Made by a program: the position numbers and the translations under genes
In this document: piece after piece, positions 33,501 through 42,807 of the stretch
How positions within the stretch are numbered: position 1 is the stretch's first letter
Layout of the letters: every line of letters begins with the position of its first letter
DNA from: Microcoleus sp036705565
GTDB taxonomy: Bacteria; Cyanobacteriota; Cyanobacteriia; Cyanobacteriales; Microcoleaceae
Reading direction: 5' to 3' (one strand)
Assembly (NCBI GenBank): GCA_036705565.1
Contig: JAUBUY010000016.1
DNA length: 64,000 nt
The notes under the pieces: model-generated
Seen by the model: only the letters and a program-made list of their open reading frames with translations
Database searches by the model: none
Told to the model about the DNA's origin: nothing

Positions 33501-35606
33501 TTTTAGGTATAAACCGGGGGACGCAGAGCAGCGAAAACTCTTTAAACAGCTAGAGGTTGAATTAAACCTTAAACCAGTTAAAACAAACTATTCTTTTAGG
33601 ATTGTTAAGTAGGGTAGGGCATACCCAAACTCTAGGTAAATATCCTAGTACGCTTTTGGAGATAGACCCGCTGGGGTGGCTGCGAATCAGGCTCGTTAAT
33701 TGGTAGTTTTCTACGGTTAAAAGGTCTGAATATTGCCTTTCATGACGCAACACTTAAAGGTTAGTCGCTGAATTAAGAATCCTCGCACTTTTAGGTCGGG
33801 GAGTGTCAATTGCATAAGTGGCAGTTGGTAGAAGCAGAGAAATACCGAGTTGCCAGACAGAGGGCAGAAGCTATTGAAATGTACGATCGCGCTATTTCTG
33901 GAGCGAAAGAAAACAAATACATCCAAGAAGAAGCCCTCGCTAACGAACTAGCAGCTAAATTCTACCTCGACTGGGGCAAAGAAAAAGTGGCCCAAGCCTA
34001 TATGCAAGAGGCTTATTACTGTTACGATCGCTGGGGTGCAAAAGCCAAAATCGATGACTTAGAAAAACGCTATCCCCAACTTCTTGCTCCCCTATTGCAC
34101 GCAATAGAAAACCGTTTGGCAATCAGCGAAACTCGCCTCCACCCAATCAATAAATCGTCAATCTTACCTCAAACATTCCCACGAATTTTATCGAGGTGCG
34201 ACAGTATTTACGAAACCCTCGATTTCGCGGCTATTCTCAAAGCCTCCCAAACTCTATCGAGTGAAATTAAATTAGAAAAATTGCTAGCTGGACTGATGTC
34301 TGTGGTGATGGAAAATGCCGGAGCAAAAAAAGCAGTTCTCCTGTTGCTTAAGGATGGGAATCTCGCGATCGAAGCTGTAGCCTCCTTCCATCAAGATGTC
34401 ATCTCAATATCTGTACCGCTGTCAGCCAGCGACGAGGTTCCCGCTGCTGTGGTCAACTATGTTAAGCGGACTTGGAAAACTGTGGTTTTGGATAATGCTG
34501 CAGTACAAAACGATTTTATTGCCGATCCGTATTTGATGCAGAAAAAGCCCAAAAGTGTGCTGTGCGTGCCAATTTTAAATCAGGGTAAATTAATCGGGTT
34601 GCTATATCTAGAAAATAACTTGACAATTGGTGCATTTACAGAAGATCGCACTGATCTCATCCAACTTTTGTGCGCCCAAGCGGCTATCTCTATAGAAAAT
34701 GCTCGCTTGTACCAACAATCTCAAGCTTATGCACAAGAATTAGAGCGATCGCTCTTTGATTTGCAGCAAGCACAGTTACAGATCGTGCAAAGCGAAAAAA
34801 TGTCCACATTGGGCAATCTAGTCACAGGAATAGCCCACGAAATAAATAATCCTGTCGGCTTTATTAGTGGCAATATTGAGGAAGCAACCACCACGATTAA
34901 AGATGTGATTGGCCACTTAAAATTATATCAAGAAAAACTGCCAGATCCCGGCGAGGAAATTGAAGAAGATGCTGAGGATATTGATTTAGAGTATGCCTTA
35001 GAAGATTTGCCAAAAATGCTGTTGTCGATGAAAGTCGGGTGCGATCGCATTCGCGGCATTAGCACCAGCCTCCGCACCTTCTCCAGAGCCGATAAAGACT
35101 ACAAAGTTCCGTTTAATATCCATGAGGGCATTGACAGCACTATCTTAATTTTGAAACATCGGCTGAAAGCCAACGAACACCATCCTGCGATCGAAGTCGT
35201 CACAGACTACGGCAATCTCCCTCAAATCGAATGCTTTCCCGGTCAACTGAACCAAGTCTTTATGAACCTGCTTGCTAACGCGATCGATGCTCTAGAAGAA
35301 TCAAGCCAAGGAGGTAGTTTCGAGGCTCTGAAAGCCTATCCCCACTGTATCACAGTTCGTACCAGTCAGTCGGGCGATCGACACATCAAAATTCAGATTG
35401 CCGATAACGGGGCGGGCATGACCGAAGCAGTGAAACAGCGGATTTTTGACCATCTGTTCACAACGAAGGCAGTAGGAAAAGGCACTGGGTTAGGATTGGC
35501 GATCGCCCGCCAGATTGTAGTCGAAACCCACGGCGGAACAATTGAGGTGAATTCCCATCAGGGAGAGGGAACTCAATTTGAGATAGTGTTACCTGTTACC
35601 GAATAA
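30525..35606 (+). pseudogene. Giant Ser/Thr kinase - AAA ATPase - GAF - histidine kinase, decayed
   Basis: Three segments (30525-31784, 31851-33368, 33810-35606) derive from one gene of the hybrid kinase family common in filamentous cyanobacteria. The first has a Ser/Thr kinase (VAIKVLRSQ, HKDIKPANILI, DFSIAS) and the P-loop GGFSGIGKTAIV. It ends at an in-frame TAA (31782-31784), with homology continuing as KIIGQQSPALELSGTAAKNR. The second carries the ATPase rest (FLDDLQWADSASLRL) and stops inside an inserted element. The third resumes with HKWQLVEAEKYRV, then a GAF domain and a histidine kinase (His in GIAHEINNPVG, GTGLGLAIA). Compared with the family, roughly 200 residues are missing at the element, so a deletion accompanied it. 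The last segment could still be expressed. Confidence 0.85.
33366..33809 (+). mobile_element. tnpB-less IS200/IS605-derived element with folded RNA-like interior
   Basis: About 444 bp whose left end AAACCCTGTCCTTCTAGGACGG and right end TTAAGAATCC...GGGGAGTGTCAA match those of the tnpB element at 12274-13670. There is no reading frame. The interior holds several hairpins, for example AGGTT/AACCT, GGGTA/TACCC and CTAGG/CCTAG, so it could yield a structured RNA like the guide scaffold of its parent. It sits in the kinase gene, where the neighbouring coding sequence is missing. Confidence 0.72.
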
Positions 35607-35961
35607 AAGTTGACTGTTGACTGTTAACTGATGACGGTTGACGGTTGACGGTTGACTGATGACTGAGGAGTGTTGACTGTTAACTGATGACGGTTGACTG
35701 TTGACTGTTGACGGTTAACCGTTGACTAATGACTAATGACTAATGACTAATGACTAATGACTGATGACTAATGACTAATGACTAATCGGGCCTTATACCA
35801 GCCCCGATCGCAACTCCGAACAGGGACAAAACTTCCCGCGCCCCTTCGCCTGATCCCCACAATCTCAACTATGCTAACGTAGGCAAGCAGCAATCCCTTG
35901 TCACGAAGGTGATTAATATAATTTCAAACAATTTATTTGATTTAGGAGCGGTGTATCCCGT
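35607..35961. repeat. Heptameric short tandem repeats (STRR)
   Basis: From about 35609 to 35785 the sequence is made of TGACTGT, TGACGGT and TGACTAA heptads, a repeat type typical of filamentous cyanobacteria. The remaining bases up to the RTX gene carry no gene and presumably its promoter. Confidence 0.8.
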
Positions 35962-37632
35962 ATGGCAAACCTGATCGGCACAGACAGCAACGACTTTATT
36001 CTAGGAACTCCGCTGAGCGATCGAATTCGCGGCTTAGATGGCGATGACACGGCCCTGGGTGCGGGAGGAGATGACACCCTAGAGGGCGACGGCGGCAACG
36101 ACCAGCTTCTGGGAGGTGACGGAGCAGATTCGCTGATTGGCGGTGAAGGAAATGACGAACTTATTGGCAACCAAGGCCGCGATTTTGCTTCCGGCGGAAA
36201 CGGCGACGACTCAATTCGCGGTGGTTTGGGCAACGACATCCTCGAAGGCAACGACGGGATAGACAGCGTGTTGGGAGACGCCGGGGACGACTTAGTTTTT
36301 GGCAACGGAGGCTTTGATGTAATTGCCGGCGGTACTGGTAACGACACCCTCACAGGGAATGACGGCGACGATTCCGTGTTCGGCAATGCTGATGACGACT
36401 TTCTCTACGGGAATGCGGGGAACGATTCTCTCAACGGCGGCAGTGGTAGAGATCAAATGTTGGGCGCTGAGGGCAACGATTATTTGACCGGCGGCGACGG
36501 CGACGACACTTTGTACGGCAATGCTGACAACGATTCGCTTTTCGGAGATGCTGGTAATGACCAGATATTCGGCGGCAAGGCTGACGATACAGTTTTTGGC
36601 GGCACCGGTTCCGATACCCTTCGCGGCGATGAAGCCGACGACTCGGTACTGGGAGATGAAGGCAATGACTTTTTGTTTGGTGGCAAAGGTAATGATGGTA
36701 TCGACGGCGGTTTTGGCGATGACTCCTTGGCTGGAGGTATCGGCGACGATACAATTTTGGGCGGTTTCGGCAATGACAATTTATTTGGAGCAGAGGGTAA
36801 TGATTCTTTAATCGGAGGCGAGGGTTCGGATACTCTGACTGGCGGCAGCGGCAGCGATGTCTTTGGATTGGGAGCCGGGCCTGGCAGTCTGGCTTTAATT
36901 ACTGATTACAATGACACAGAGGATTTCTTTGGACTGCCGAGCAATTTATCTTTCGCTCAACTGCTAGTTACCCAAGGCAACGGTGCAAATGTCAGGGATA
37001 CAGTAATTACGACGCTCGACGGCAAGCTTTTAGCAATTTTGATCGACACTCCGGCGGCGCTAATCGAAGCGAATGATTTTATCGCTGTGACTGGGACGGC
37101 TACTCCCAGGCCAACCACCATTACCACTACAACTACAACTACAGTTACAAGCACAATTACAGATCCAACTCAACCTCAAACTTCAACTACAGAATCACTT
37201 CCAACTCCGTCTCCAACTCCCACGGAAGCACCGACTCCAACTCCCACGGAAGCACCGACTCCAACTCCCACGGACGAAGCGACGCCTACTCTCACGGAAG
37301 CACCGACTCCGACTCCCACGGAAGCACCGACTCCGACTCCCACAGCAGCGCCGACTCCGACGCCAACTGCTGCGCCGACTCCGACTCCCACAGCAGCACC
37401 GACTCCGACTCCCACAGCAGCACCGACTCCGACTCCGACGCCAACTGCTGCGAGGATTCCTACTGCACCGACAGTTAGCCCGCCTGATGATTCGCCTCTG
37501 GTGTCAATGAGTTCTCTGGCCCCGACTCCGACTCCCGGACTATTGCCAATGCCGGGCCAGACGCCGATATTCCCGACGGTGCCGAACCTGATACCTTTTC
37601 CTACACCTGTCCCTCCACCTTTCGGGTTGTAG
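35962..37632 (+). CDS. RTX (haemolysin-type calcium-binding) repeat protein with Pro-Thr tail
   Basis: The 556-aa acidic protein starts MANLIGTDSNDFILGTPLSD and has more than 25 nonapeptide units of GGxGNDxLx type up to about residue 290, which bind calcium and fold as a parallel beta roll outside the cell. A short beta domain follows (FGLGAGPGSLALITDYNDTEDFFGLP, split over 300-325), as in many cyanobacterial RTX proteins. Next come Thr runs and a low-complexity PTPTEAPTPTPTAAP tract (about 390-510). No signal peptide is seen; such proteins usually leave by type I secretion. No exporter is next to it. Probably a surface or secreted structural protein. Confidence 0.88.
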   Translation: MANLIGTDSNDFILGTPLSDRIRGLDGDDTALGAGGDDTLEGDGGNDQLLGGDGADSLIGGEGNDELIGNQGRDFASGGNGDDSIRGGLGNDILEGNDGIDSVLGDAGDDLVFGNGGFDVIAGGTGNDTLTGNDGDDSVFGNADDDFLYGNAGNDSLNGGSGRDQMLGAEGNDYLTGGDGDDTLYGNADNDSLFGDAGNDQIFGGKADDTVFGGTGSDTLRGDEADDSVLGDEGNDFLFGGKGNDGIDGGFGDDSLAGGIGDDTILGGFGNDNLFGAEGNDSLIGGEGSDTLTGGSGSDVFGLGAGPGSLALITDYNDTEDFFGLPSNLSFAQLLVTQGNGANVRDTVITTLDGKLLAILIDTPAALIEANDFIAVTGTATPRPTTITTTTTTTVTSTITDPTQPQTSTTESLPTPSPTPTEAPTPTPTEAPTPTPTDEATPTLTEAPTPTPTEAPTPTPTAAPTPTPTAAPTPTPTAAPTPTPTAAPTPTPTPTAARIPTAPTVSPPDDSPLVSMSSLAPTPTPGLLPMPGQTPIFPTVPNLIPFPTPVPPPFGL

Positions 37633-37699
37633 GTGCGATCGCGCAGTTTAGTGATGAGTTATGAGTTAATGTAAAACTCACTAAACTCATAACTCAAAA

Positions 37700-38062
37700 C
37701 TATTTAACGTCCTGGGGAGTTTCGGCCGAGTCTTCTGGCGACTCGGCTGGAGAATCTTCTAGGGGAGATAATTGTTGGCTATACTCCAAGAGCGATCGAA
37801 GCTTCATGCGGTGGATGTAAGGCCAGCCGCCATTGGCTTCAATATTCCTGAGCAGTTTGTAAAGTGCTTGGCGGTTGTCGGGAAAAGACGCTTGAAACAA
37901 ACCGTCCCGAATTTCCCGGTGCGAAGCTTCCAGCCTCCGCAGCAGGGCCAAAAGCAGCAGACTGTCTCCCTGACAACTTTCGCCTAAAGTCCGAATCGCC
38001 TCTGTCAGCGATTGCATTTGAGACTGCAACTTTTCTGACTCTAAATCTTTGCCGTTGTCCAT
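37700..38062 (-). CDS. Conserved hypothetical protein
   Basis: A 120-aa hydrophilic, helix-rich protein starting MDNGKDLESEKLQSQMQS. The middle (SLLLLALLRRLEASHREIRD) is predicted amphipathic helix and the last 25 residues are acidic and low-complexity (SPLEDSPAESPEDSAETP). No signal or membrane segment is present. I do not recognise a named domain. It is convergent with the RTX gene and divergent from psbO. Coding potential is supported by length, an in-frame ATG and cyanobacterial-type composition. Confidence 0.65.
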   Translation of the reverse strand: MDNGKDLESEKLQSQMQSLTEAIRTLGESCQGDSLLLLALLRRLEASHREIRDGLFQASFPDNRQALYKLLRNIEANGGWPYIHRMKLRSLLEYSQQLSPLEDSPAESPEDSAETPQDVK

Positions 38063-38432
38063 ACTGCTGCTTCCTTTGAAATCTACAAGGCCTTTGTCCC
38101 CAGCCTTTTGGTCAACCGACTAATCGAGCTAGTCGCGATCGCCATTCGGGGTCATAAGCAAAGTAACTTAAGTAGGTTGACTTAAGCAATATTAATTTGC
38201 AGTCCAAGTCAGGAAAAGAGCACAACCCGTCGTACCATGTGTATTGGGCTGCGATCCGAACATGATTGAGAAATCATAAGTTCATGCTTATTTTCACGAC
38301 GCACTAGCTTGATTTTTTGAGTCAATGCCGGTCTCGGTGAAGCGAGGGATCAGGATCTAAATGCTACCCTAAGCGCTGGCCTAGCCTGCCGGCGGGCAAT
38401 TATATTTTGCTCGAACTAGGGCTTTTTCTTAA

Positions 38433-38438
38433 TATAAT
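38433..38438 (+). promoter_or_regulatory. Possible -10 box of psbO
   Basis: TATAAT lies 26 bp before the psbO ATG, with a TTGAGG ribosome-site-like stretch in between. No good -35 box stands at the right distance. The gap 38063-38432 otherwise shows only short GC-rich inverted repeats (GCCTAGCCTGCCGGCGGGC area). Confidence 0.4.
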
Positions 38439-38463
38439 CCGATGTTGGATATTGAGGTTTGCA

Positions 38464-39306
38464 ATGAAATATCGTGCTTTAATTGTTGCACTTTTAGCTT
38501 TTTGCATGAGTGCGCTGGTTGCTTGTTCTTCTGCTTCTGACACGACGGTGGCAACTACTGAGTTGCTCACCTACGACCAGATTAGAGGTACTGGCTTGGC
38601 TAATAACTGCCCTAGCTTGGCAGAAACTTCTCGGGGATCGATCCCCATCGAAGCGGGCGCCACCTATAAACTGACTGGTTTGTGTTTGCAGCCCACAACT
38701 TATTTTGTGAAGGAAGAACCAGCAAACAAACGCCAAGAAGCGGAATTTGTGCCTGGTAAATTGCTGACCCGGTTCACGTCGAGCATTGACCAAGTTCAAG
38801 GTACGCTCAAGGTCGGTACTGATGGAACTCTGACTTTCACAGAAGAAGACGGCTTGGATTTTCAAGCTATTACGATTCAATTACCGGGCGGAGAGCAAGT
38901 ACCTTTCTTGTTTACCATTAAACAGCTAGTGGCAAGTTCCGAACCCGGAGTGGTTGCTATCAATACTTCCACCGATTTGAGAGGGGAGTTTAACGTTCCT
39001 TCTTACCGCAGCGCAGGCTTTTTAGACCCTAAAGCCCGCGGGGTATCGACTGGCTACGACAATGCTGTAGCGCTTCCGGCTAGTGACAATTCCAAACGGG
39101 TGCGGGCTAATGTTAAGGTTGCTGACACTCGCACCAAGGCCGGCAAAATTTCTCTCCAAGTTGCTAAAGTCAACAGCGCCACAGGCGAAGTTGGCGGGAT
39201 TTTTGAGAGCACGCAGCCTTCTGATACTGATTTGGGAGCTAGACCGGCTCTGGACGTGAAAATTCGGGGTTTGTTTTACGCTCGCATTGAGCCTTCTGTG
39301 TCATAA
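38464..39306 (+). CDS. psbO: Photosystem II manganese-stabilising protein PsbO
   Basis: The 280-aa lumenal extrinsic subunit protects the Mn4CaO5 cluster of photosystem II. The N-terminus is a signal peptide ending in a lipobox (LVACSS), as in some cyanobacterial PsbO forms, followed by LTYDQIRGTGLANNCPSL. Further signatures are GLCLQPTTYFVKEE, with the second cysteine of the conserved disulphide, EEDGLDFQAITIQLPGGE, and VPSYRSAGFLDPKARGVSTG split over 185-205. ATG at 38464 is chosen over an upstream in-frame TTG because the signal peptide begins there. Length is typical. Confidence 0.97.
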   Translation: MKYRALIVALLAFCMSALVACSSASDTTVATTELLTYDQIRGTGLANNCPSLAETSRGSIPIEAGATYKLTGLCLQPTTYFVKEEPANKRQEAEFVPGKLLTRFTSSIDQVQGTLKVGTDGTLTFTEEDGLDFQAITIQLPGGEQVPFLFTIKQLVASSEPGVVAINTSTDLRGEFNVPSYRSAGFLDPKARGVSTGYDNAVALPASDNSKRVRANVKVADTRTKAGKISLQVAKVNSATGEVGGIFESTQPSDTDLGARPALDVKIRGLFYARIEPSVS

Positions 39307-39768
39307 AATTGGCTTTCAGGATCGATCGAATTTGAGCAGTTTCTGGCCGTAAAGCTCCTGCTCCCTCTTCATTAGCCAACAGTCTCGAGCAATATAACTT
39401 AGGACTGTTGACTAATGACTAAATTTATGGTTAAACTGTGGTCATTCGCAACTTATTAAGTTGGAATTTTTAATTAATTAAAGTATTGTATTAAAACCGC
39501 TTTCAGATTATAATATACTTGGGCAAAATCCCGGTTTAATTCTGGCTTGTCTCGAAAGTCTTCTACCTGATAAAGTTCTGCCTTATGCGGAAAACCTTCG
39601 GATAATTCAGCTAAATCCCTGCACCTTCGGAAAGTTAAACGGGTGTGTCCGCTATCACACCGATTAAGTGCTAGGATTACACTACCTAAAAGTGAATTTT
39701 TTTAGACTAGATTGGAAACTATATCTAAAGCAACTTCAGTCCTCTGCTCTACCAACCCTTATGTCACC
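39307..39768. other. Intergenic region upstream of the sigma factor gene
   Basis: No gene is seen. It includes a heptad trace (TTGACTAATGACTAA near 39409-39423) and AT-rich sequence (TTAATTAATTAAAG near 39470) that may carry promoters. Nothing further is recognised. Confidence 0.35.
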
Positions 39769-40542
39769 ATGTCTACCACAGTGCCGAACGAGCTAAAAAG
39801 CGAAAATTTGCAATTGTTGCGCGAGTACCAACTTTCTGGATCGAATGAAATCCGCAATCAGTTAGTTAAACTGAATGTTGGACTGGTCAGAAAAGAAGTT
39901 TACCACTGGCTCAACCAGTGCGGTGAAAGCTACGACGATTTGCTGCAAGTCGGATGTATTGGGTTGATCAGGGCGATCGAGCGGTTTGATATCGCCAAGG
40001 GACACGCTTTTAGTTCCTTTGCAATTCCCTACATACGGGGCGAAATTCAACACTACTTGCGCGACAAAAGCCCTTCGGTGCGCTTTCCCCGCCACTGGCA
40101 GTCCCTGGAACGCAAATCAGTAGCAGCGATCAAGGAGTTGCAGGTGCAGTTAAACCGGAAACCTACGGATGCTGAAGTAGCAGCAGCCCTTGAGGTTTCT
40201 GTACAAGAATGGCAAGAAATTAAGTTGGCCCATCTCAACAGATCGCCTCTGAGTTTGGACGCGCCGATGCAAGATGAAGACGAGGGGGCGACTTGTCTGG
40301 GAGAATTGGTACCCGATAGCAAGTATCGGAGTTTTCAGTTGGCGCAAGAGGATCAAATTCGCGTACAGCAAGCTTTGGCTATGTTGGAACAACGGACTCG
40401 CGAGATATTGGAGTTTGTTTTTCTCTACGATTTGACTCAGAAGGAAACGGCTGAACGCTTGGGTATCAGTGCGGTGACAGTTTCTCGGCGAGTTAAGAAG
40501 GGGCTGGATTTGCTCAAAGAGATTATGACTAAACAGCTTTAG
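39769..40542 (+). CDS. sigF: Group 3 RNA polymerase sigma factor, SigF-type
   Basis: The 257-aa sigma-70 family protein lacks region 1.1. Region 2 is LVKLNVGLVRKEVYHWLNQC with DDLLQVGCIGLIRAIERFD and FSSFAIPYIRGEIQHYLRD; region 3 follows, beginning VRFPRHWQSLERK; region 4 has the helix-turn-helix TQKETAERLGISAVTVSRRV. The VRFPRHW stretch and the length point to SigF, which in Synechocystis supports pilus formation and motility. ATG at 39769 is preferred; a TTG 57 bases upstream would add an unlikely N-terminus. A heptad repeat tract follows. Confidence 0.88.
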   Translation: MSTTVPNELKSENLQLLREYQLSGSNEIRNQLVKLNVGLVRKEVYHWLNQCGESYDDLLQVGCIGLIRAIERFDIAKGHAFSSFAIPYIRGEIQHYLRDKSPSVRFPRHWQSLERKSVAAIKELQVQLNRKPTDAEVAAALEVSVQEWQEIKLAHLNRSPLSLDAPMQDEDEGATCLGELVPDSKYRSFQLAQEDQIRVQQALAMLEQRTREILEFVFLYDLTQKETAERLGISAVTVSRRVKKGLDLLKEIMTKQL

Positions 40543-40665
40543 TTATTATTAGTCAGTTGTTGGTTGTCAGTTGTCAGTTGTTGGTTGTCAGTTGTGAACA
40601 GTTAACAGTTAACAGTCAACCGTTAACAGTTAACAGTTAACCGTTAACAGTCAACAGACTAATTT
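40543..40665. repeat. Heptad short tandem repeats
   Basis: GTTGTCAGTTGTTGGTTGTC units and then AACAGTTAACCGTTAAC units fill the gap between the convergent sigma factor and aspC genes. Confidence 0.7.
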
Positions 40666-41832
40666 TTAGATGCTGCGGACAAATTTATCGAGCCTTTCTA
40701 CGGCTTTTTTAATGGTGCCTAAATCGGTAGCGTAAGACAAGCGAATGTGGTCATCTGCGCCAAAAGCAATCCCCGGAATAACTGCTACTTGCTGCTGTTC
40801 TAAGAAAGCGTCGCAAAATTCCAAAGAATTCATTCCAGTCTTGCTGATGTTGACAAACATATAGAAAGCACCGTCTGGTTTAATACAGCTAATTCCAGGG
40901 ACAGCATCGAGTAATTCAAATATTACCTGACGCCTTTCGGCAAAAGCTAGACGCATTGTTTCGACAGACTCTTGACTGCTTTCCAAAGCTGCGATCGCAC
41001 CGTACTGTGCAAAGGTACAGACATTTGAGGTACTGTGACCTTGAATGGTGTTGGTGGCTTTGATTAATTCGATCGGCCCGGCCAAATAACCGATTCGCCA
41101 GCCTGTCATCGAGTAAGCTTTAGCAAAACCGCTGCTGATCAGGGTGCGATCGAAGATTTCTTTGCCCAGGGAACCGATGCTGACGTGCTGGGCGTCGTCA
41201 TATATAATTTTTTCGTAAATCTCGTCAGCAACGACTAAAATATCTCGATCGACTATCACCTCGGCCAATGCTTTGATTTCCGCCGGAGTATACACCATTC
41301 CCGTCGGATTAGAAGGCGAATTCAGTACAAATAACTTGGTTTTGGGAGTAATCGCTCGACTCAGTTGTTCCGGTGTAATTTTATATCCTGTAGAAGCATC
41401 AGTCCGTACAATTACTGGCTTGCCGCTAGCGAGTTTGACCATTTCTGGGTAGCTTAGCCAGTAGGGAGCCGGAATAATTACTTCCTCTCCCGGCTCGATC
41501 AGAGCCATCATCAGATTGTAGAGGGAATGCTTGCCGCCGTTGGTGACAATGATATTTTCTGGTTGATAGTGGAGATTGTTGTCGGATTGGAGTTTGCGGG
41601 CGATCGCAGCTTTTAACTGCGGTTCCCCAGCCACAGGGCCGTACTTAGTCTTCCCCGCGTCTAGAGCTTGTTTTGCCGCTGCTTTAATGTGTTCGGGGGT
41701 ATCAAAGTCGGGTTCTCCCGTACTCAAACTACAGACATCAATCCCTTCGGCCTTCATAGCTTTAGCCTTAGCGGCGATCGCCAAGGTTATAGAAGGAGTA
41801 ACCTCACCCACTCGTGCTGCCAACTTAATCAT
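40666..41832 (-). CDS. aspC: Class I aspartate aminotransferase
   Basis: The 388-aa PLP enzyme interconverts aspartate and oxaloacetate. Marks are SLSTGEPDFDTPEHIKAAA near residue 35, FVLNSPSNPTGMVYTPAE near 168, ILVVADEIYEKIIYD near 200 and the PLP lysine in SSGFAKAYSMTGWRIGYLAG near 233, followed by IRLSYAT. This matches the class I gamma (Thermus-type) aminotransferases, some of which also use prephenate. ATG start at 41832. Convergent with the sigma factor gene. Confidence 0.93.
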   Translation of the reverse strand: MIKLAARVGEVTPSITLAIAAKAKAMKAEGIDVCSLSTGEPDFDTPEHIKAAAKQALDAGKTKYGPVAGEPQLKAAIARKLQSDNNLHYQPENIIVTNGGKHSLYNLMMALIEPGEEVIIPAPYWLSYPEMVKLASGKPVIVRTDASTGYKITPEQLSRAITPKTKLFVLNSPSNPTGMVYTPAEIKALAEVIVDRDILVVADEIYEKIIYDDAQHVSIGSLGKEIFDRTLISSGFAKAYSMTGWRIGYLAGPIELIKATNTIQGHSTSNVCTFAQYGAIAALESSQESVETMRLAFAERRQVIFELLDAVPGISCIKPDGAFYMFVNISKTGMNSLEFCDAFLEQQQVAVIPGIAFGADDHIRLSYATDLGTIKKAVERLDKFVRSI

Positions 41833-42069
41833 TGGATTTTAGATATTAGATTTTTGACTTTAGATCATAGGGCGACAAATCGTGATATTCAACCCTGTTG
41901 TTAGGGAATTATGACATTTGTTTACATAGTACGTAAAGGATTAAGCAATTAAAGAATAAAAATTAAAAAAGCTCTTAGTTTTAATTTTTATTTTTTAATT
42001 TTTCAATTTTGACGTTATTATTGTAGCATTTTTGATGCCTCGTTACCCTCAACGCCGATCTGCAAGCTT
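41833..42069. other. Divergent AT-rich gap between aspC and apt
   Basis: It contains a short TTTTAGAT-type heptad stretch next to aspC and a poly-A/T-rich segment (41955-42010). No gene is present. Promoters of both genes are expected here. Confidence 0.3.
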
Positions 42070-42582
42070 ATGGATCTCAAATCTCTGATTCGCGACATTC
42101 CTGATTTCCCCAAGCCGGGAATTCTGTTTCGAGACATTACAACTTTGCTGCGCGACCCGCAAGGGCTGAGCTACACCATTGACAGCTTAGCGGAAAAATG
42201 CTCTGCAATGTCTGTTGACTATGTGGTGGGCATGGAATCGCGGGGCTTCATCTTTGGCGCGCCGTTGGCTTATAAAATGGGAATAGGCTTTATTCCTGTC
42301 CGCAAGCCGGGGAAACTGCCAGGTGCGGTTCATTTTGCTGAGTACGAATTGGAGTACGGTGTCGATCGACTGGAGATGCACCGAGATGCGATGACATCCG
42401 GCAGCCGGGTGCTGATTGTGGACGATTTAATCGCCACTGGCGGAACAGCGGCAGCGACGGCTAAATTGTTGGAACAAGCTGGCTGCGAGCTTGTCGGTTT
42501 TGCTTTTATCATTGAATTGCAGGGTTTGGGCGGCAGGCAGAAATTGCCGGATGTGCCGATCGTCACGCTAGTGGAATATTAG
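42070..42582 (+). CDS. apt: Adenine phosphoribosyltransferase
   Basis: The 170-aa enzyme salvages adenine to AMP with PRPP. It shows the typical start DLKSLIRDIPDFPKPGILFR, the YVVGMESRGFIFGAPLAYK segment near 50 and the PRPP loop VLIVDDLIATGGTAAATAKL near 117. Length equals the family's. ATG start. A heptad TTGACAG tract (42594-42632) follows the gene. Confidence 0.97.
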   Translation: MDLKSLIRDIPDFPKPGILFRDITTLLRDPQGLSYTIDSLAEKCSAMSVDYVVGMESRGFIFGAPLAYKMGIGFIPVRKPGKLPGAVHFAEYELEYGVDRLEMHRDAMTSGSRVLIVDDLIATGGTAAATAKLLEQAGCELVGFAFIIELQGLGGRQKLPDVPIVTLVEY

Positions 42583-42807
42583 TTAGTTAACTGTTGGCAG
42601 TTGACAGTTGACAGTTGACTGCTGACAGTTGAATAAAAACTCCTGACAAATAATATCCTTGACCTTTGCATCGCAATTATTTATTTCTCTCTTCTCTTTC
42701 TCTGCGTTCTCTGCGTTCTCTGTGGTTAAATCATTCCGATGCAACCGGCATTAATATCATTCACAATTCTTCAAATCTAAAATCTAAAATCTAAAATCTA
42801 AAATCCT
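42583..42807. repeat. Heptads and a dispersed CTCTGCGTTCTCTG repeat
   Basis: TTGACAG heptads (about 42594-42632) are followed by CTCTGCGTTCTCTGCG (about 42700-42720), the complement of repeats near 49285-49315 and 60890-60915, and by AAATCTA heptads (42775-42803) that stop at the ATG of the permease gene. Confidence 0.6.

Noticed and set aside
35607..35790. Heptad tracts as CRISPR or gene remnants
   Set aside because: Simple TGACNNN tandem repeats, typical of filamentous cyanobacterial gaps.
37176..37415. Minus-strand Gly-Val repeat frame
   Set aside because: Antisense of the Pro-Thr repeat of the RTX protein.
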